NCBI GenBank assembly: GCA_937934745.1
Contig: CALGZC010000029.1
Location: forward strand, 1 to 64,000
Length of the DNA: 64,000 nt
From: an uncultured Blastocatellia bacterium
Lineage (GTDB): Bacteria > Acidobacteriota > Blastocatellia > Chloracidobacteriales > Chloracidobacteriaceae
Direction: 5' to 3'
The position numbers were made by a program, and so were the translations under genes. The notes below the pieces were generated by a model. The model worked only from the letters and a program-made list of their open reading frames with translations, had not been told where the DNA came from and did no database searches. Positions within the stretch are counted from its first letter, which is position 1. The number at the start of each line of letters is the position of its first letter. This document shows positions 17,980 through 26,612 of the stretch, one piece after another.

Positions 17980-18663
17980 TCAGAGCTTGTGTTGATGCCC
18001 GCCACTTTCTTCCGGCTTTCCCTTGAAGCCGTCTTTCTGAAGCCAGATGATGCGGCCAGTCCGGTCTATGTAGGCGGTTCGCCCGTTCGTTACGACTTGT
18101 GCGACGCCACCGATGAAGCGGTGAACGTGCGAAAACTGCGCCGGAATTACGAGTTTGCCCGTTCGGTCAATGTAGCCGTAAAGGTTACCGACCTTGACCG
18201 CCGCCAGCCCCTCGGAAAAATCTTCGGCGTTGTCAAACTGCGGCGCAATGACAATCTGGCCGGTCTTGTCAATGTAGCCGTATTTACCGTCCTGCTTAAC
18301 CCATGCCAACCCTTCTTTGAAGGCATACGTGCCGTCAAAGATCGCTGGAATGACCAACTTGCCCGTTCGGTCAATGTAACCATGCTTGCCGTTGATGCGG
18401 ACGCCGGCGAGGCCTTCGCGGAAGCCAAAGGTGTTTTCATACTGAACCGGGATGACCACTTTGCCTGTGTTGTCAATGTAGCCGTACTTACCCTCCTCTC
18501 GAATCCAGTACAACGGGGCTTCCTCGACAGGCGTGGCCCGCACGGCAGCCGACTCTGTACCGCCGGCTTTTTTGCCACCTTTTTTATTCTGCGCCGCCGT
18601 TGTTGTCACCAAGGTCAATCCGAGCGCCAAAACCAGTGCTGTGCCGATGAATCTGTGGGTCAT
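17980..18663 (-). CDS. Exported WG-repeat protein
   Basis: 227 residues with a signal peptide (ALVLALGLTLVTTTAAQ). After a Lys/Gly-rich spacer there are four full WG repeats and one partial repeat with a period of 34 residues (KYGYIDNTGKVVIP, KHGYIDRTGKLVIP, KYGYIDKTGQIVIA, LYGYIDRTGKLVIP, then TAYIDRTGR). The repeat is visible at DNA level as recurring 102-base units. WG repeats (WG_beta_rep) form beta structures thought to mediate binding; the partner is not known. Likely periplasmic or surface. Monocistronic as far as can be seen. Confidence 0.9.
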   Translation of the reverse strand: MTHRFIGTALVLALGLTLVTTTAAQNKKGGKKAGGTESAAVRATPVEEAPLYWIREEGKYGYIDNTGKVVIPVQYENTFGFREGLAGVRINGKHGYIDRTGKLVIPAIFDGTYAFKEGLAWVKQDGKYGYIDKTGQIVIAPQFDNAEDFSEGLAAVKVGNLYGYIDRTGKLVIPAQFSHVHRFIGGVAQVVTNGRTAYIDRTGRIIWLQKDGFKGKPEESGGHQHKL

Positions 18664-18970
18664 AGGTGATACCCTCCGGTTGGATACGTACTAAACGACA
18701 TAAATCTTACTTGGCCCATACTCGATCAGCAGCACCGAAGCAACCGGCCTGTTTTCCCGCCGCCTAAAACCACAACGCCCCCTCCTGTGCAAACAGGCTC
18801 CAGACCCTTTGCTTCGTGCCTGAGCAATCGGGAAAACGCAGCCCTCACACGCTCGTTGGGTCGGCGCAAGCAAGCTTGCCGTCTCCACCGGCATTAAGCA
18901 AATTGGCCGTCAAGGCGCCGCTCAGTACGGTGCGCCACAAGGTCTTCAATCCGATTGTCAGCTGCCGGGC
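18664..18970. other. Non-coding interval between divergent genes
   Basis: About 300 bases between the WG-repeat gene and the CofH-like gene. It must contain both promoters; no clear -35/-10 pair or operator could be identified. Confidence 0.45.
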
Positions 18971-20188
18971 ATGTCTACCATCGCTTCCATTCTCAACGCA
19001 GCGGCCCGCTGTGAACCACTGTCGCCGCGTGCGGCACTACAACTGCTTCTGGAAACTGACCCGGCAGCACGGCGCGACATCTGGGCGGCAGCGGATGCGT
19101 GCAAACGGGTGCTGTTGGGGCCTACGGCGACTTACGTTGTCAATCTCAACCTGAACTTTACGAATGTTTGTGCCCTGCACTGCACATTTTGCGCGTTCCG
19201 GCGCGGGGCGGAAGCACGCGACGCTTATGCCCACAGCATTGAAGCAGTCGTCGCGAAGGTGGTTCGGTACCGGGCACAGTATGCCATTACGGAAGTCACC
19301 ATTCAGGGCGGACTCAACCCGGCGCTGCCTGTCAGCTACTACTTCGACCTGCTGCGCGAGCTGAAGCGGGCCTGCCCGGAAGTTCATTTACATGCCTACT
19401 CGCCGCAAGAAATTGACTTCATCCAGCAGCGCAGCGGCTGGTCACTGGGGCAAGTCTTGGACGCGCTGCGCGCCGCCGGACAGGACACGCTCTGCGGCAC
19501 GGCGGCGGAAATTCTGGTCGAGCCGACGCGCCGGAGCATCTGCCCGGAAAAGATTGCAAGTGCGCGGTGGCTGGAGATCGTCCGCGCCGCCCACCGCGCC
19601 GGGACGCGCTCAACCGCCACGATGCTGTTCGGTCACATTGAGTCCCCTGCCGACCGCCTGATGCACCTCCAGCGCCTGCGGGCACTCCAGCGCGTAACGG
19701 GTGGCTTTACAGAGTTTATTCCACTGCCGTTCATTGCGGCGAAGTCACCGCTGGGCCGCGCCGTTGGACGATGTGACATTGACGACGACGACGTACTGCA
19801 CATGGTGGCCGTGGCACGGTTATTTTTCGGCCCTGAGCTACCGCACGTGCAACTGGGCTGGGTCAAGCGCGGCCTGGCGCTGGCGCAGCGCAGCCTCCGG
19901 TGTGGGGCAGATGACATCGGTGGCACGTTGCTTGAGGAAGAAATTTCCAACCGCGCCGGCTCGTGCTTCGGTTCACGCTTGGCGGCGGAGCAGCTGGCAG
20001 CGGCGATTCGAGAAGTCGGACTCGTGCCTATCCAGCGGACGACGACCTACGACTGCGTTGCACCGTTTTCGGCCAGCACCCAGGTATCCTTGCTGCCGCC
20101 GCCCTGGGAGGAGTTGACAACCAGCGAGCCGCGCCGCAGCGCCACGCGCGTCAGGCCGCCCGGCAGCACAAAGATTTCCTCTCCGTAA
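18971..20188 (+). CDS. cofH: Radical SAM enzyme of the CofH/MqnC family, most like CofH (FO synthase subunit 2)
   Basis: 405 residues. The radical-SAM cluster motif is Cys67-x3-Cys71-x2-Cys74 ([14 protein letters not shown]). Downstream signatures favour CofH over the menaquinone enzymes MqnC and Mqn[31 protein letters not shown] (MqnC and MqnE have PGGGAEI), [23 protein letters not shown] and [15 protein letters not shown]. CofH joins tyrosine-derived hydroxybenzyl to the aminouracil to make the F420 chromophore precursor; partner CofG is not in the window. Conserved sequence ends near residue 365. The last 45 or so residues are encoded in DNA that is antisense to the convergent ATP-grasp gene (overlap 20047-20188). 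Confidence 0.78.
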   Translation: MSTIASILNAAARCEPLSPRAALQLLLETDPAARRDIWAAADACKRVLLGPTATYVVNLNLNFTNVCALHCTFCAFRRGAEARDAYAHSIEAVVAKVVRYRAQYAITEVTIQGGLNPALPVSYYFDLLRELKRACPEVHLHAYSPQEIDFIQQRSGWSLGQVLDALRAAGQDTLCGTAAEILVEPTRRSICPEKIASARWLEIVRAAHRAGTRSTATMLFGHIESPADRLMHLQRLRALQRVTGGFTEFIPLPFIAAKSPLGRAVGRCDIDDDDVLHMVAVARLFFGPELPHVQLGWVKRGLALAQRSLRCGADDIGGTLLEEEISNRAGSCFGSRLAAEQLAAAIREVGLVPIQRTTTYDCVAPFSASTQVSLLPPPWEELTTSEPRRSATRVRPPGSTKISSP

Positions 20189-21528
20189 AGGATGTACGGG
20201 CGCAAGTCCACATGGCGCCCCTCAAGGCGGTCGCCAACAATTGTCGGCACACGCGAGAGACGCAGCGCCGGCTGTGCGATGTAATCCTCCGGGCGAGCCA
20301 GGATGCGCCCGCGGAAATCATCGCGCTCCAGCGCCGTTGAAGCCGGACCCACCAACATGCCGTAGCCACCCGAGCCGCCGGTCGTCTTCACCACCAGCTC
20401 CCCAAGATGGTCGAGAACGTAGGCACGCGCTTCCGGGTCACGGCACAGATAGGTCGGCACGTTGGGGATGATCGGCGCTTCGGCAAGGTAGTAGCGAATG
20501 ATGTCGGGAACGTAGGCGTACACCGCTTTGTCGTCTGCCACGCCCGTCCCCGGTGCGTTGGCCAGGGCGACACGCCCGGCGCGATACACCTTCATCAAGC
20601 CCGGCACGCCAAGCAGGGAATCCGGGCGAAAGGTCTCCGGATCGAGGAAGGTATCGTCAATGCGGCGGTAGATGACATCCACCCGCTTGAGACCGCGTGT
20701 CGTTCGCATTTTGACGAATCCATCATCCACAACGAGATCGCGACCTTCGACCAACTCCACCCCCATCTGCTGGGCCAGGAAGGAATGCTCAAAATAGGCC
20801 GCGTTGGCGACGCCGGGCGTCAGCACCACGACGGTCGGATCGAGCAGGTGTTCGGGCGCCAGCCGCTGAAGTGTTTCAAGTAGTTTGCTCGGATAGGTGA
20901 AAACCGGGCGGATGGTCGCCGCTTCGAAAAGCTGCGGCAGGGTGTATTTCATCACCGACCGGTTACCCAGCACATACGACACGCCCGATGGACAACGCAG
21001 GTTGTCCTCCAAAACATAAATCTGGCCGTTGTGGTCACGCACAAGGTCGGTGCCGGTAATGTGACACCAGACCCCCTGCGGTGGTGTCAGTCCGCGGCAA
21101 GCTGTCAGGTAACTCGGATTCTTCAGGATCAGGTCCGGCGGAATCACCCCATCTTTGAGAATCCGCTGTTCACCGTACACGTCGGCGATGAAGGCGTTGA
21201 GCGCGCGAATGCGTTGTTGCAGGCCGGCCTCGATCCAGGCCCATTCTTGGGCGGCAACAACCCGCGGGATCAGGTCAAAGGGAAAGATTTTTTCAATACC
21301 GTCGCTGCTGCCGTAAACGTTGAATGTAATTCCCAAGTGCAGGAGGAGCTGTTCTGCCGCTGCTTGCCGGCGCAGAACTTCCTCACTGCGCAGGGTGGCG
21401 AGTGTTCGGGCCAAAAACGCCGTCTCAGGACGCGGAACGCCCGGCAGGAGAAACATCTCATCGTAAAAGTCACCGACTTCGTACGCCTCAAACATGGCCG
21501 GCGCATCTTGGCAGAGGGCGTTGACCAT
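20047..21528 (-). CDS. Circularly permuted ATP-grasp protein (DUF404/DUF407 type)
   Basis: 493 residues; a start at the second Met (21495) is also possible, and neither has a strong ribosome-binding site. Hallmarks of the circularly permuted ATP-grasp type 2 family are all present: [70 protein letters not shown]-like segment, [15 protein letters not shown], and [13 protein letters not shown] near the end. Members are thought to ligate amino acids or peptides; in many genomes they sit beside an alpha-E protein and a transglutaminase-like gene, neither of which is here. The 3' end overlaps the cofH-like gene on the other strand by 142 bases. Confidence 0.9.
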   Translation of the reverse strand: MVNALCQDAPAMFEAYEVGDFYDEMFLLPGVPRPETAFLARTLATLRSEEVLRRQAAAEQLLLHLGITFNVYGSSDGIEKIFPFDLIPRVVAAQEWAWIEAGLQQRIRALNAFIADVYGEQRILKDGVIPPDLILKNPSYLTACRGLTPPQGVWCHITGTDLVRDHNGQIYVLEDNLRCPSGVSYVLGNRSVMKYTLPQLFEAATIRPVFTYPSKLLETLQRLAPEHLLDPTVVVLTPGVANAAYFEHSFLAQQMGVELVEGRDLVVDDGFVKMRTTRGLKRVDVIYRRIDDTFLDPETFRPDSLLGVPGLMKVYRAGRVALANAPGTGVADDKAVYAYVPDIIRYYLAEAPIIPNVPTYLCRDPEARAYVLDHLGELVVKTTGGSGGYGMLVGPASTALERDDFRGRILARPEDYIAQPALRLSRVPTIVGDRLEGRHVDLRPYILYGEEIFVLPGGLTRVALRRGSLVVNSSQGGGSKDTWVLAENGATQS

Positions 21529-21820
21529 TCACAAACAACGGGTGGGATTCACGGCGCTAGGCCGTTCCAAGCCACCGTATCCTTGTTTGGAAGAGTCAAC
21601 CATAACCGACTGCGGGAAAGCCGTCCAGCCTAACGCAAGTTTCCAAGGCAACGTGCAGATGAGGGCGACGAGGGCGCCGCATCGAGGGACTGACCCAAAC
21701 AGTGTCCATCTCCGAGGCAGCGGTGCGCCCGCGCTGCAGTCAGTATCCCGGCCACACCTACTCAGGGGTGCCAGGCCGAGCGCCTGCCCACGGCCATTCA
21801 TCCAAAATTTTGTTCCGAAG

Positions 21821-22753
21821 TTAGGATACCTCGGTGAAGTAATCCGAATCCACACGCTTCAATTCGTATGTGGCCGTCACGGCGACCCCAACGTTGTGGT
21901 CGATCATCAGTTGCGCCAGCGTGTGGCCATCAATCAGGACGATTCTGCTGTCAATTTGCTTGGCATAGTCCAGGGCATCCTTCGAGAAGTCAGAAGTTGT
22001 CAGGAAAATGCCTTTTTTGGCGCGCCGTCCCTGCAAGGCGCCGGCAAATTTCTGGATCTCAGGACGCCCCACGACGCCAGCCCATCGTTTGGCCTGCACA
22101 TAAACAATATCCAGTCCCAGACGGTCCTCCTTGATGATGCCGTCAATGCCGCCATCTCCAGCTCCGCCAATGGCCGCGCCGGCATCCTCGCGCGTGCCGC
22201 CGTATCCCATGTTGACCAGCAAATCAATCACGAGTCGCTCGAAAAACTCCGGCGACCGCTCTTTGATCATCTGTAACAGCTCATCTTCCAAGGCTTGACG
22301 CAGTTTTTGATAAGCCGCTTCAATCACCTCTTCAGGCGTTTGCGCCGCATCGCTTGCTTCGGCTTGGCTTGCTTCAACTTGAGCTGCGTTTTGAATGGGC
22401 TTGATGCCTTTTGCCCTCTTAAGCTCGACGAACTCGGGAAATTGCTGAAGAAAGCCCTGATTAATCCAAGAAGGATTCTGACGGAGCATCACTTGGCCGC
22501 GTTCCGTGATCCGATAATAACCGCGCCGCGTGGTTTCCAGCAGTCCGGCTTTTCTCAGATAGGTAAGCGCCCAGCCGACGCGATTGTCAAAGACGGATTG
22601 CTGTCCGCTCGGAAGCAATGTTTTGCGTTCGGCGGCCCTAAGCTTAAACACTTTGGCCAGGGCTTCCCTGGTTTCTCGCAGCGAGTATTCCTTGCCATCG
22701 TTGGCAAACTTGAGCAATGGCAACATGATGGACTCAAAATCCGGAATCGGCAT
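21821..22753 (-). CDS. mrr: Mrr-type restriction endonuclease
   Basis: 310 residues from the start at 22753 (MPIPDFES), preceded by AGGAAA; the longer frame to 22873 is out of keeping. The N-terminal winged-helix Mrr_N domain (about 1-95, ending RRGYYRITERGQ) is followed by a variable linker and a C-terminal PD-(D/E)xK-like catalytic domain: FERLVIDLLVNMGYGG, GAGDGGIDG with Asp204, and VYVQAKRW with Gln220 and Lys222. Classic Mrr cuts methylated DNA (type IV); Mrr-like enzymes also occur as partners of methylases. The beta-class methylase gene lies 215 bases upstream in the same direction, so a restriction-modification pair is plausible. Confidence 0.92.
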   Translation of the reverse strand: MPIPDFESIMLPLLKFANDGKEYSLRETREALAKVFKLRAAERKTLLPSGQQSVFDNRVGWALTYLRKAGLLETTRRGYYRITERGQVMLRQNPSWINQGFLQQFPEFVELKRAKGIKPIQNAAQVEASQAEASDAAQTPEEVIEAAYQKLRQALEDELLQMIKERSPEFFERLVIDLLVNMGYGGTREDAGAAIGGAGDGGIDGIIKEDRLGLDIVYVQAKRWAGVVGRPEIQKFAGALQGRRAKKGIFLTTSDFSKDALDYAKQIDSRIVLIDGHTLAQLMIDHNVGVAVTATYELKRVDSDYFTEVS

Positions 22754-22968
22754 CAGGTTTCCTGGCTGACCTCCTGCTTTGGCGTGATAAGGATGACCGC
22801 GCCTGGGCCCGCGCAGCGCGCCATCAGGCGTGGGCGAGCCGAGCGCGACAAAAGCTCGCCGGTCGTTGAACATTGCCGGTTATGCTGCTCGCGCTGCGCG
22901 ATGGCCGCTTCTGGCGGCTAGAACGGCTATGCTTCCCGAAGGCTTCGGTCGGATACCATCGGTCAGAA

Positions 22969-23847
22969 TCAGGGAACGGCGCGGCGACCGAGGTCATCGC
23001 GCGCTTTCGGTATCCAGTTGACCCACTCGACATCAAGCCCGGCAAAGCGCTGCTCCATCACGCGCAGCGCCTCCGCGTGATGGTCCACAAGGATGCACTT
23101 GCGTCCAAGAGCGAGCGCCGCTTCGCCGAACGACCCGCTGCCGGCAAAAAAATCCAGCAGCAGATCGCCCGGCCGCGAGTGAACCTTCACGATCCGGTCC
23201 AGAATGCCGCGCGGCTTCTGGGTCGGATAGCCCGTTTTCTCGCGCCCGTTCGGACTCACAATCGTATGCCACCACACATCGGTCGGCGTTTTCCCGCGGG
23301 CGGCCTTTTCCGGCCCGACCAGATCGGGGGCCAGATAGGGTATGCGCTCGCAGGCTTCCAGATGAAATTGGTAGTTCTGCGGATCCTTGGCGTACCAGAG
23401 CAGGTTGTCGTGCTTCGTCGGCCATTTGCTCTTGGACCGCGCCCCGTAATCGTACGCCCAGATAATCTCGTTCAGAAACGCATCCCGGCCAAAGATCACG
23501 TCGAGCAGCACCTTGACGTAGTGGACTTCGCGGTAGTCCAGGTGCGCAAACAGACTGCCGTCGGCTTTGAGCACCCGCCGCGCTTCCTCCAAGCGTGGCT
23601 CAAGAAAGCCCAAGTAGTCATCAAATAGATCGGGAAACGCTTTCGCGCCGAGCTTGATCGTCCGATACCGCTTACCTTGAAAGCCGACCCGGTCACCCTG
23701 TTCATCCCGGACGGTTGCCAAGCGCTCGCGCCGCTGCATCTTCCCGGTGTTGAACGGCGGATCGATGTAGATCAGGTCCACCGAATCCGACGGCAGGCTC
23801 TGCAAGACCGGCAGGTTGTCGCCGAAGTAAATCTTCAGTTTCGCCAT
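22969..23847 (-). CDS. Beta-class site-specific DNA methyltransferase
   Basis: 292 residues from the start at 23847, preceded by GGAGAGG. The catalytic motif IV IDPPFNTG is at residues 28-35, and the SAM-binding motif I LLDFFAGSGSFGEAAL is near 235, so the motif order (IV before I) is that of the beta class. DPPF points to adenine-N6 methylation, though N4-cytosine cannot be excluded. GYPTQKPRGILDRIVKVHS is the usual motif X lead-in. Between them is a target-recognition region. With the Mrr-type gene downstream in the same orientation it could be the modification half of a restriction-modification system. Confidence 0.9.
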   Translation of the reverse strand: MAKLKIYFGDNLPVLQSLPSDSVDLIYIDPPFNTGKMQRRERLATVRDEQGDRVGFQGKRYRTIKLGAKAFPDLFDDYLGFLEPRLEEARRVLKADGSLFAHLDYREVHYVKVLLDVIFGRDAFLNEIIWAYDYGARSKSKWPTKHDNLLWYAKDPQNYQFHLEACERIPYLAPDLVGPEKAARGKTPTDVWWHTIVSPNGREKTGYPTQKPRGILDRIVKVHSRPGDLLLDFFAGSGSFGEAALALGRKCILVDHHAEALRVMEQRFAGLDVEWVNWIPKARDDLGRRAVP

Positions 23848-23983
23848 GGCCCGCCTCTCCGCGGCGTCGTCCCTCCACATGCCCAACAGGCAGACCGCGC
23901 GGCAGCGGCAAGCGCAAACCAGGTGTTGCGAGTCCCTTGCCCAAGCGCGCCGGCCCACTCGTCCGCCAAACCGAAGAAGCCCG

Positions 23984-24739
23984 CTAAAACCAACTCTCCC
24001 ACACCCCGCCGACCCAAACGGCATGGAGCGTCGCCGAAATCCGGTCGCGGTCGCCGGTGAACGGCTCAATCCAGTGCAGGCGATAACTGTCAAACAGCAG
24101 CGCGTCGCCGATGCCGTATGTCGCCGTCACGCTCGGTCGCGCTAACTGCTCCGGCGATGGCTCATCCGCGCCCGCATAGACGGCATCCCACAGCCGCAGC
24201 CCGCCGCCGGCAACCGGCGGCTGAAGCATGACCACGACCGTCAACGCCGGCGCGCGCGCCGCCAGTTGCTCCGGCAACAGACCTTCCGTGTCAAAGTGGA
24301 TGTCGCCTCCCTGCTGCGCCGCCCATCCCCCGGCCGGGAAAATATGCACGCCGGCGCCGCACCACCCTTCCCGCTGGATAACAGGATGCCCCACCGCCGC
24401 GCGAAGCAACTGCCGCATCCGCCGCTGAAGACCCGGCGCATACTGCTCCACCAGCGCATTTTGCAGCGCCGCCTCGGCAAAGTAGGTGTCTGCGCGCCCC
24501 ATCTCCCAATCGGCGTACCACGCCCGCCCCAGCGAGAACTGCAAGCCGCCAAACGCTTCTACCCACTGCTCGCGGGCGGCATACACGCCTTCCACCATCC
24601 GGGCGCAGGAGGCAGCATCGAGCCAACCGCGAATGCGAACCGCCGGCTCGGTCCCTGCCGGAACGGCCGGCAGCGTCGTCTCTCGCAGGGGCTCCAAGAC
24701 GGCCGGGGGTTCCAAGCCGCGCGCGAGCGACTCAAGCAT
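23984..24739 (-). CDS. Putative 2-oxoglutarate/Fe(II)-dependent oxygenase
   Basis: 251 residues from the ATG at 24739, which overlaps the hpnA stop by eight bases, indicating translational coupling. The likely iron-binding facial triad is His-x-Asp in GGDIHFDTEG and the distal His in YRLHWIEPF, followed by the Arg in DRDRISATLHAVW that binds the 2-oxoglutarate carboxylate. This is the prolyl-4-hydroxylase-like or PHYH-like double-stranded beta-helix layout. Substrate unknown. The tight coupling to a hopanoid-associated epimerase suggests a lipid or lipid-linked sugar modification, which is inference. Confidence 0.72.
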   Translation of the reverse strand: MLESLARGLEPPAVLEPLRETTLPAVPAGTEPAVRIRGWLDAASCARMVEGVYAAREQWVEAFGGLQFSLGRAWYADWEMGRADTYFAEAALQNALVEQYAPGLQRRMRQLLRAAVGHPVIQREGWCGAGVHIFPAGGWAAQQGGDIHFDTEGLLPEQLAARAPALTVVVMLQPPVAGGGLRLWDAVYAGADEPSPEQLARPSVTATYGIGDALLFDSYRLHWIEPFTGDRDRISATLHAVWVGGVWESWF

Positions 24740-25718
24740 AGCCTTGTTCCCGAAACCAGGTGACGGCTTCCTGGAGCGCCGTCTCGATGGGCGTTTGCGG
24801 CAGCCCAAGGTAGGTGACGGCACGCGCAGCGTCATAGTACATCGGATGCGCCGCCATCCGCGCCGCGTCGAACGCTACCGTCGGCGGCCGGCCGGTCAGC
24901 CGGCTCAGGACGAACTCATCCACTGCCCCGACGACGATGGGCAACCAGCGCGGCAGGCGGCGCGTCGGCGCCGGGAGGCCCGTGATGGCGGCCAGTAGGT
25001 CAAGAATTTCCTTGAGCGTCATGTTCCGATGGCCGAGGATGTACCGCTCGCCGACCCGCCCCTTTTCGGCGGCGCGAATGTGCCCGACGGCGACATCGCG
25101 AACGTGAATTAAGTTCATTCCCGTGTCCACATAGGCCGGCATGCGGCGCTGCAGAAAGCGCAGCACGATGTCGCCAGTCGGCGTCGGCTTGACGTCATAG
25201 GGGCCGATGGGCGTGCTCGGATTGACGATGACAACCGGCAACCCCTCGCGGGCGGCAGCGCGGGCCAACTGCTCGGCCAGAAATTTCGACTTCTTGTAGT
25301 CGCTTACCAACTCGTCGGCCGTCGTCTGAAAGGCTTCATCGGCAACCGCTCCTTTCGGGGGAACGCCGATGGCGGCCACCGAGCTGGTGTGAACGATACG
25401 CTTGACGCCGGCGGCGCGCGCCGCCTGCAAGACATGCCGCGTACCTTCAACGTTGGCGCGGTAGATCGCCGCCCGGTCGCGGCGCAGCAGACTATAGCGC
25501 GCGGCGACGTGAAACACCCACTCGCAGCCTTCCATTGCGCGCGTCAGCAACGCCGGATCGTCCAGATCGCCTTCGACGAGTTCAAACGAGAGACCTTCCA
25601 GGTTGCGCCGGTCGCTGTTGGGCCGCGCCAGCGCCCGCACGGCGGCACCGGCTGCCAGCAATTCGCGTAGGACGCTGGCACCGACAAAACCTGTACCACC
25701 CGTGAGAAACACCTGCAT
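24732..25718 (-). CDS. hpnA: Hopanoid-associated sugar epimerase HpnA-type (extended SDR)
   Basis: 328 residues from the ATG at 25718. NAD(P)-binding Rossmann motif TGGTGFVG near the N-terminus, a Tyr-x3-Lys active site in SDYKKSKFLAEQLA, and the HpnA-like run VNPSTPIGPYDVKPTPTG and ILGHRNMTLKEILDLLA. HpnA-type enzymes are extended-SDR epimerase/reductases linked to hopanoid side-chain sugar formation; the squalene-hopene cyclase genes are not in this window. Its 3' end overlaps the oxygenase gene. An ordinary dihydroflavonol-reductase-like function is the alternative. Confidence 0.85.
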   Translation of the reverse strand: MQVFLTGGTGFVGASVLRELLAAGAAVRALARPNSDRRNLEGLSFELVEGDLDDPALLTRAMEGCEWVFHVAARYSLLRRDRAAIYRANVEGTRHVLQAARAAGVKRIVHTSSVAAIGVPPKGAVADEAFQTTADELVSDYKKSKFLAEQLARAAAREGLPVVIVNPSTPIGPYDVKPTPTGDIVLRFLQRRMPAYVDTGMNLIHVRDVAVGHIRAAEKGRVGERYILGHRNMTLKEILDLLAAITGLPAPTRRLPRWLPIVVGAVDEFVLSRLTGRPPTVAFDAARMAAHPMYYDAARAVTYLGLPQTPIETALQEAVTWFREQGYA

Positions 25719-25747
25719 GACAGGGGAACAACTATCGGAACGACCGC

Positions 25748-26392
25748 TTACTCGACAATGCCGATGAGGTTGACCAGGCCGACCGGTTGGCCAGCAGTAA
25801 ACTGTTCTTGCACAGCAAGCCGGTTCAGACAGGCCGCGCCTTCCGCCGTCAGCCGCAATTCCACATCGCGCAGCAGCATGACGCGCCCTCCGATGAGCCG
25901 CGCCGGCAGTTGTTCGCTCGGCACCGTCACCGTGCACAGGGGAAACGTTTCCGTCAGCTCGCCCTTGACAACCAGCGTCGTCCACAGCGCCGGCAAGCGA
26001 CCGACGGTATCCAGCCGCAGGTTGCGCAAATCCACATCCGCCCGCGCCGTTTCCAGCGCCAAGCCGCCGCGCCACGCCATCGCGCCGCGCCCCGAAGCCA
26101 GATCAAACAGCCCGTCCGCCACCGGCAGCGTCAGGGCATCCCCTTCAGTCGCCGCAGCGCCGACCGCGTCGTAGGCAATGTGCGCCCGGCGGAGCGCGCC
26201 GCGAAAAGCGTCGGCAAACTGGATGCGCGCCCGTCCGCCCACCAGCGTGTGCAGCGACGTCGCCCGCGCCGGGCGCGTGCCGCCGTCCTGCTGTATTCGC
26301 CCTGCCGCCGTCAAGGGAAAGAGCAAGCTCGCGCCGCACATCAGCGCCCACAGGCTGCGGCGTCCCAATCGCCAAGTCCCCTTCAACTTCAC
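25748..26392 (-). CDS. Exported protein of unknown function
   Basis: About 214 residues. The GTG at 26392 is chosen because AAGGAGAAA stands at normal distance; earlier Met codons in the longer frame lack such a site. A positively charged start (VKLKGTWRLGRR) and hydrophobic stretch (LWALMCGASLLFPLTAAG) look like a signal peptide. The rest is beta-rich with repeated short hydrophobic strands (MAWRGGLALETARADVDLRNLRL, VMLLRDVELRLTAEG), reminiscent of lipid-binding LolA/AsmA-like folds, but no family is recognised. It is 29 bases upstream of hpnA and probably in the same operon. Confidence 0.7.
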   Translation of the reverse strand: MKLKGTWRLGRRSLWALMCGASLLFPLTAAGRIQQDGGTRPARATSLHTLVGGRARIQFADAFRGALRRAHIAYDAVGAAATEGDALTLPVADGLFDLASGRGAMAWRGGLALETARADVDLRNLRLDTVGRLPALWTTLVVKGELTETFPLCTVTVPSEQLPARLIGGRVMLLRDVELRLTAEGAACLNRLAVQEQFTAGQPVGLVNLIGIVE

Positions 26393-26612
26393 GCGCGGGT
26401 TTCTCCTTCCGGCAAAAAGCATTGTTCCGAAAACCTGTGCGGGCAAGCTTGCCCCTTTCCGAGCCTGCCCGCAAGTTCTCTCAGGCGCCGTCCTGGCCTT
26501 GGTACAGCTCAAAGCCGTATTTAGCCGGCAAAAGGCGCGCCATGCCGTTGGACGCCCTCCGACTTGCGCGGAGACGCTGGGCAGCGGCCTCGCTCAAAAG
26601 CCGAGCCGCGGA

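Noticed and set aside
17631-18026. A 131-residue open frame in the gap before the WG gene
   Set aside because: No ribosome-binding site, Cys- and Arg-rich random-looking sequence, and overlap with the WG gene on the other strand.
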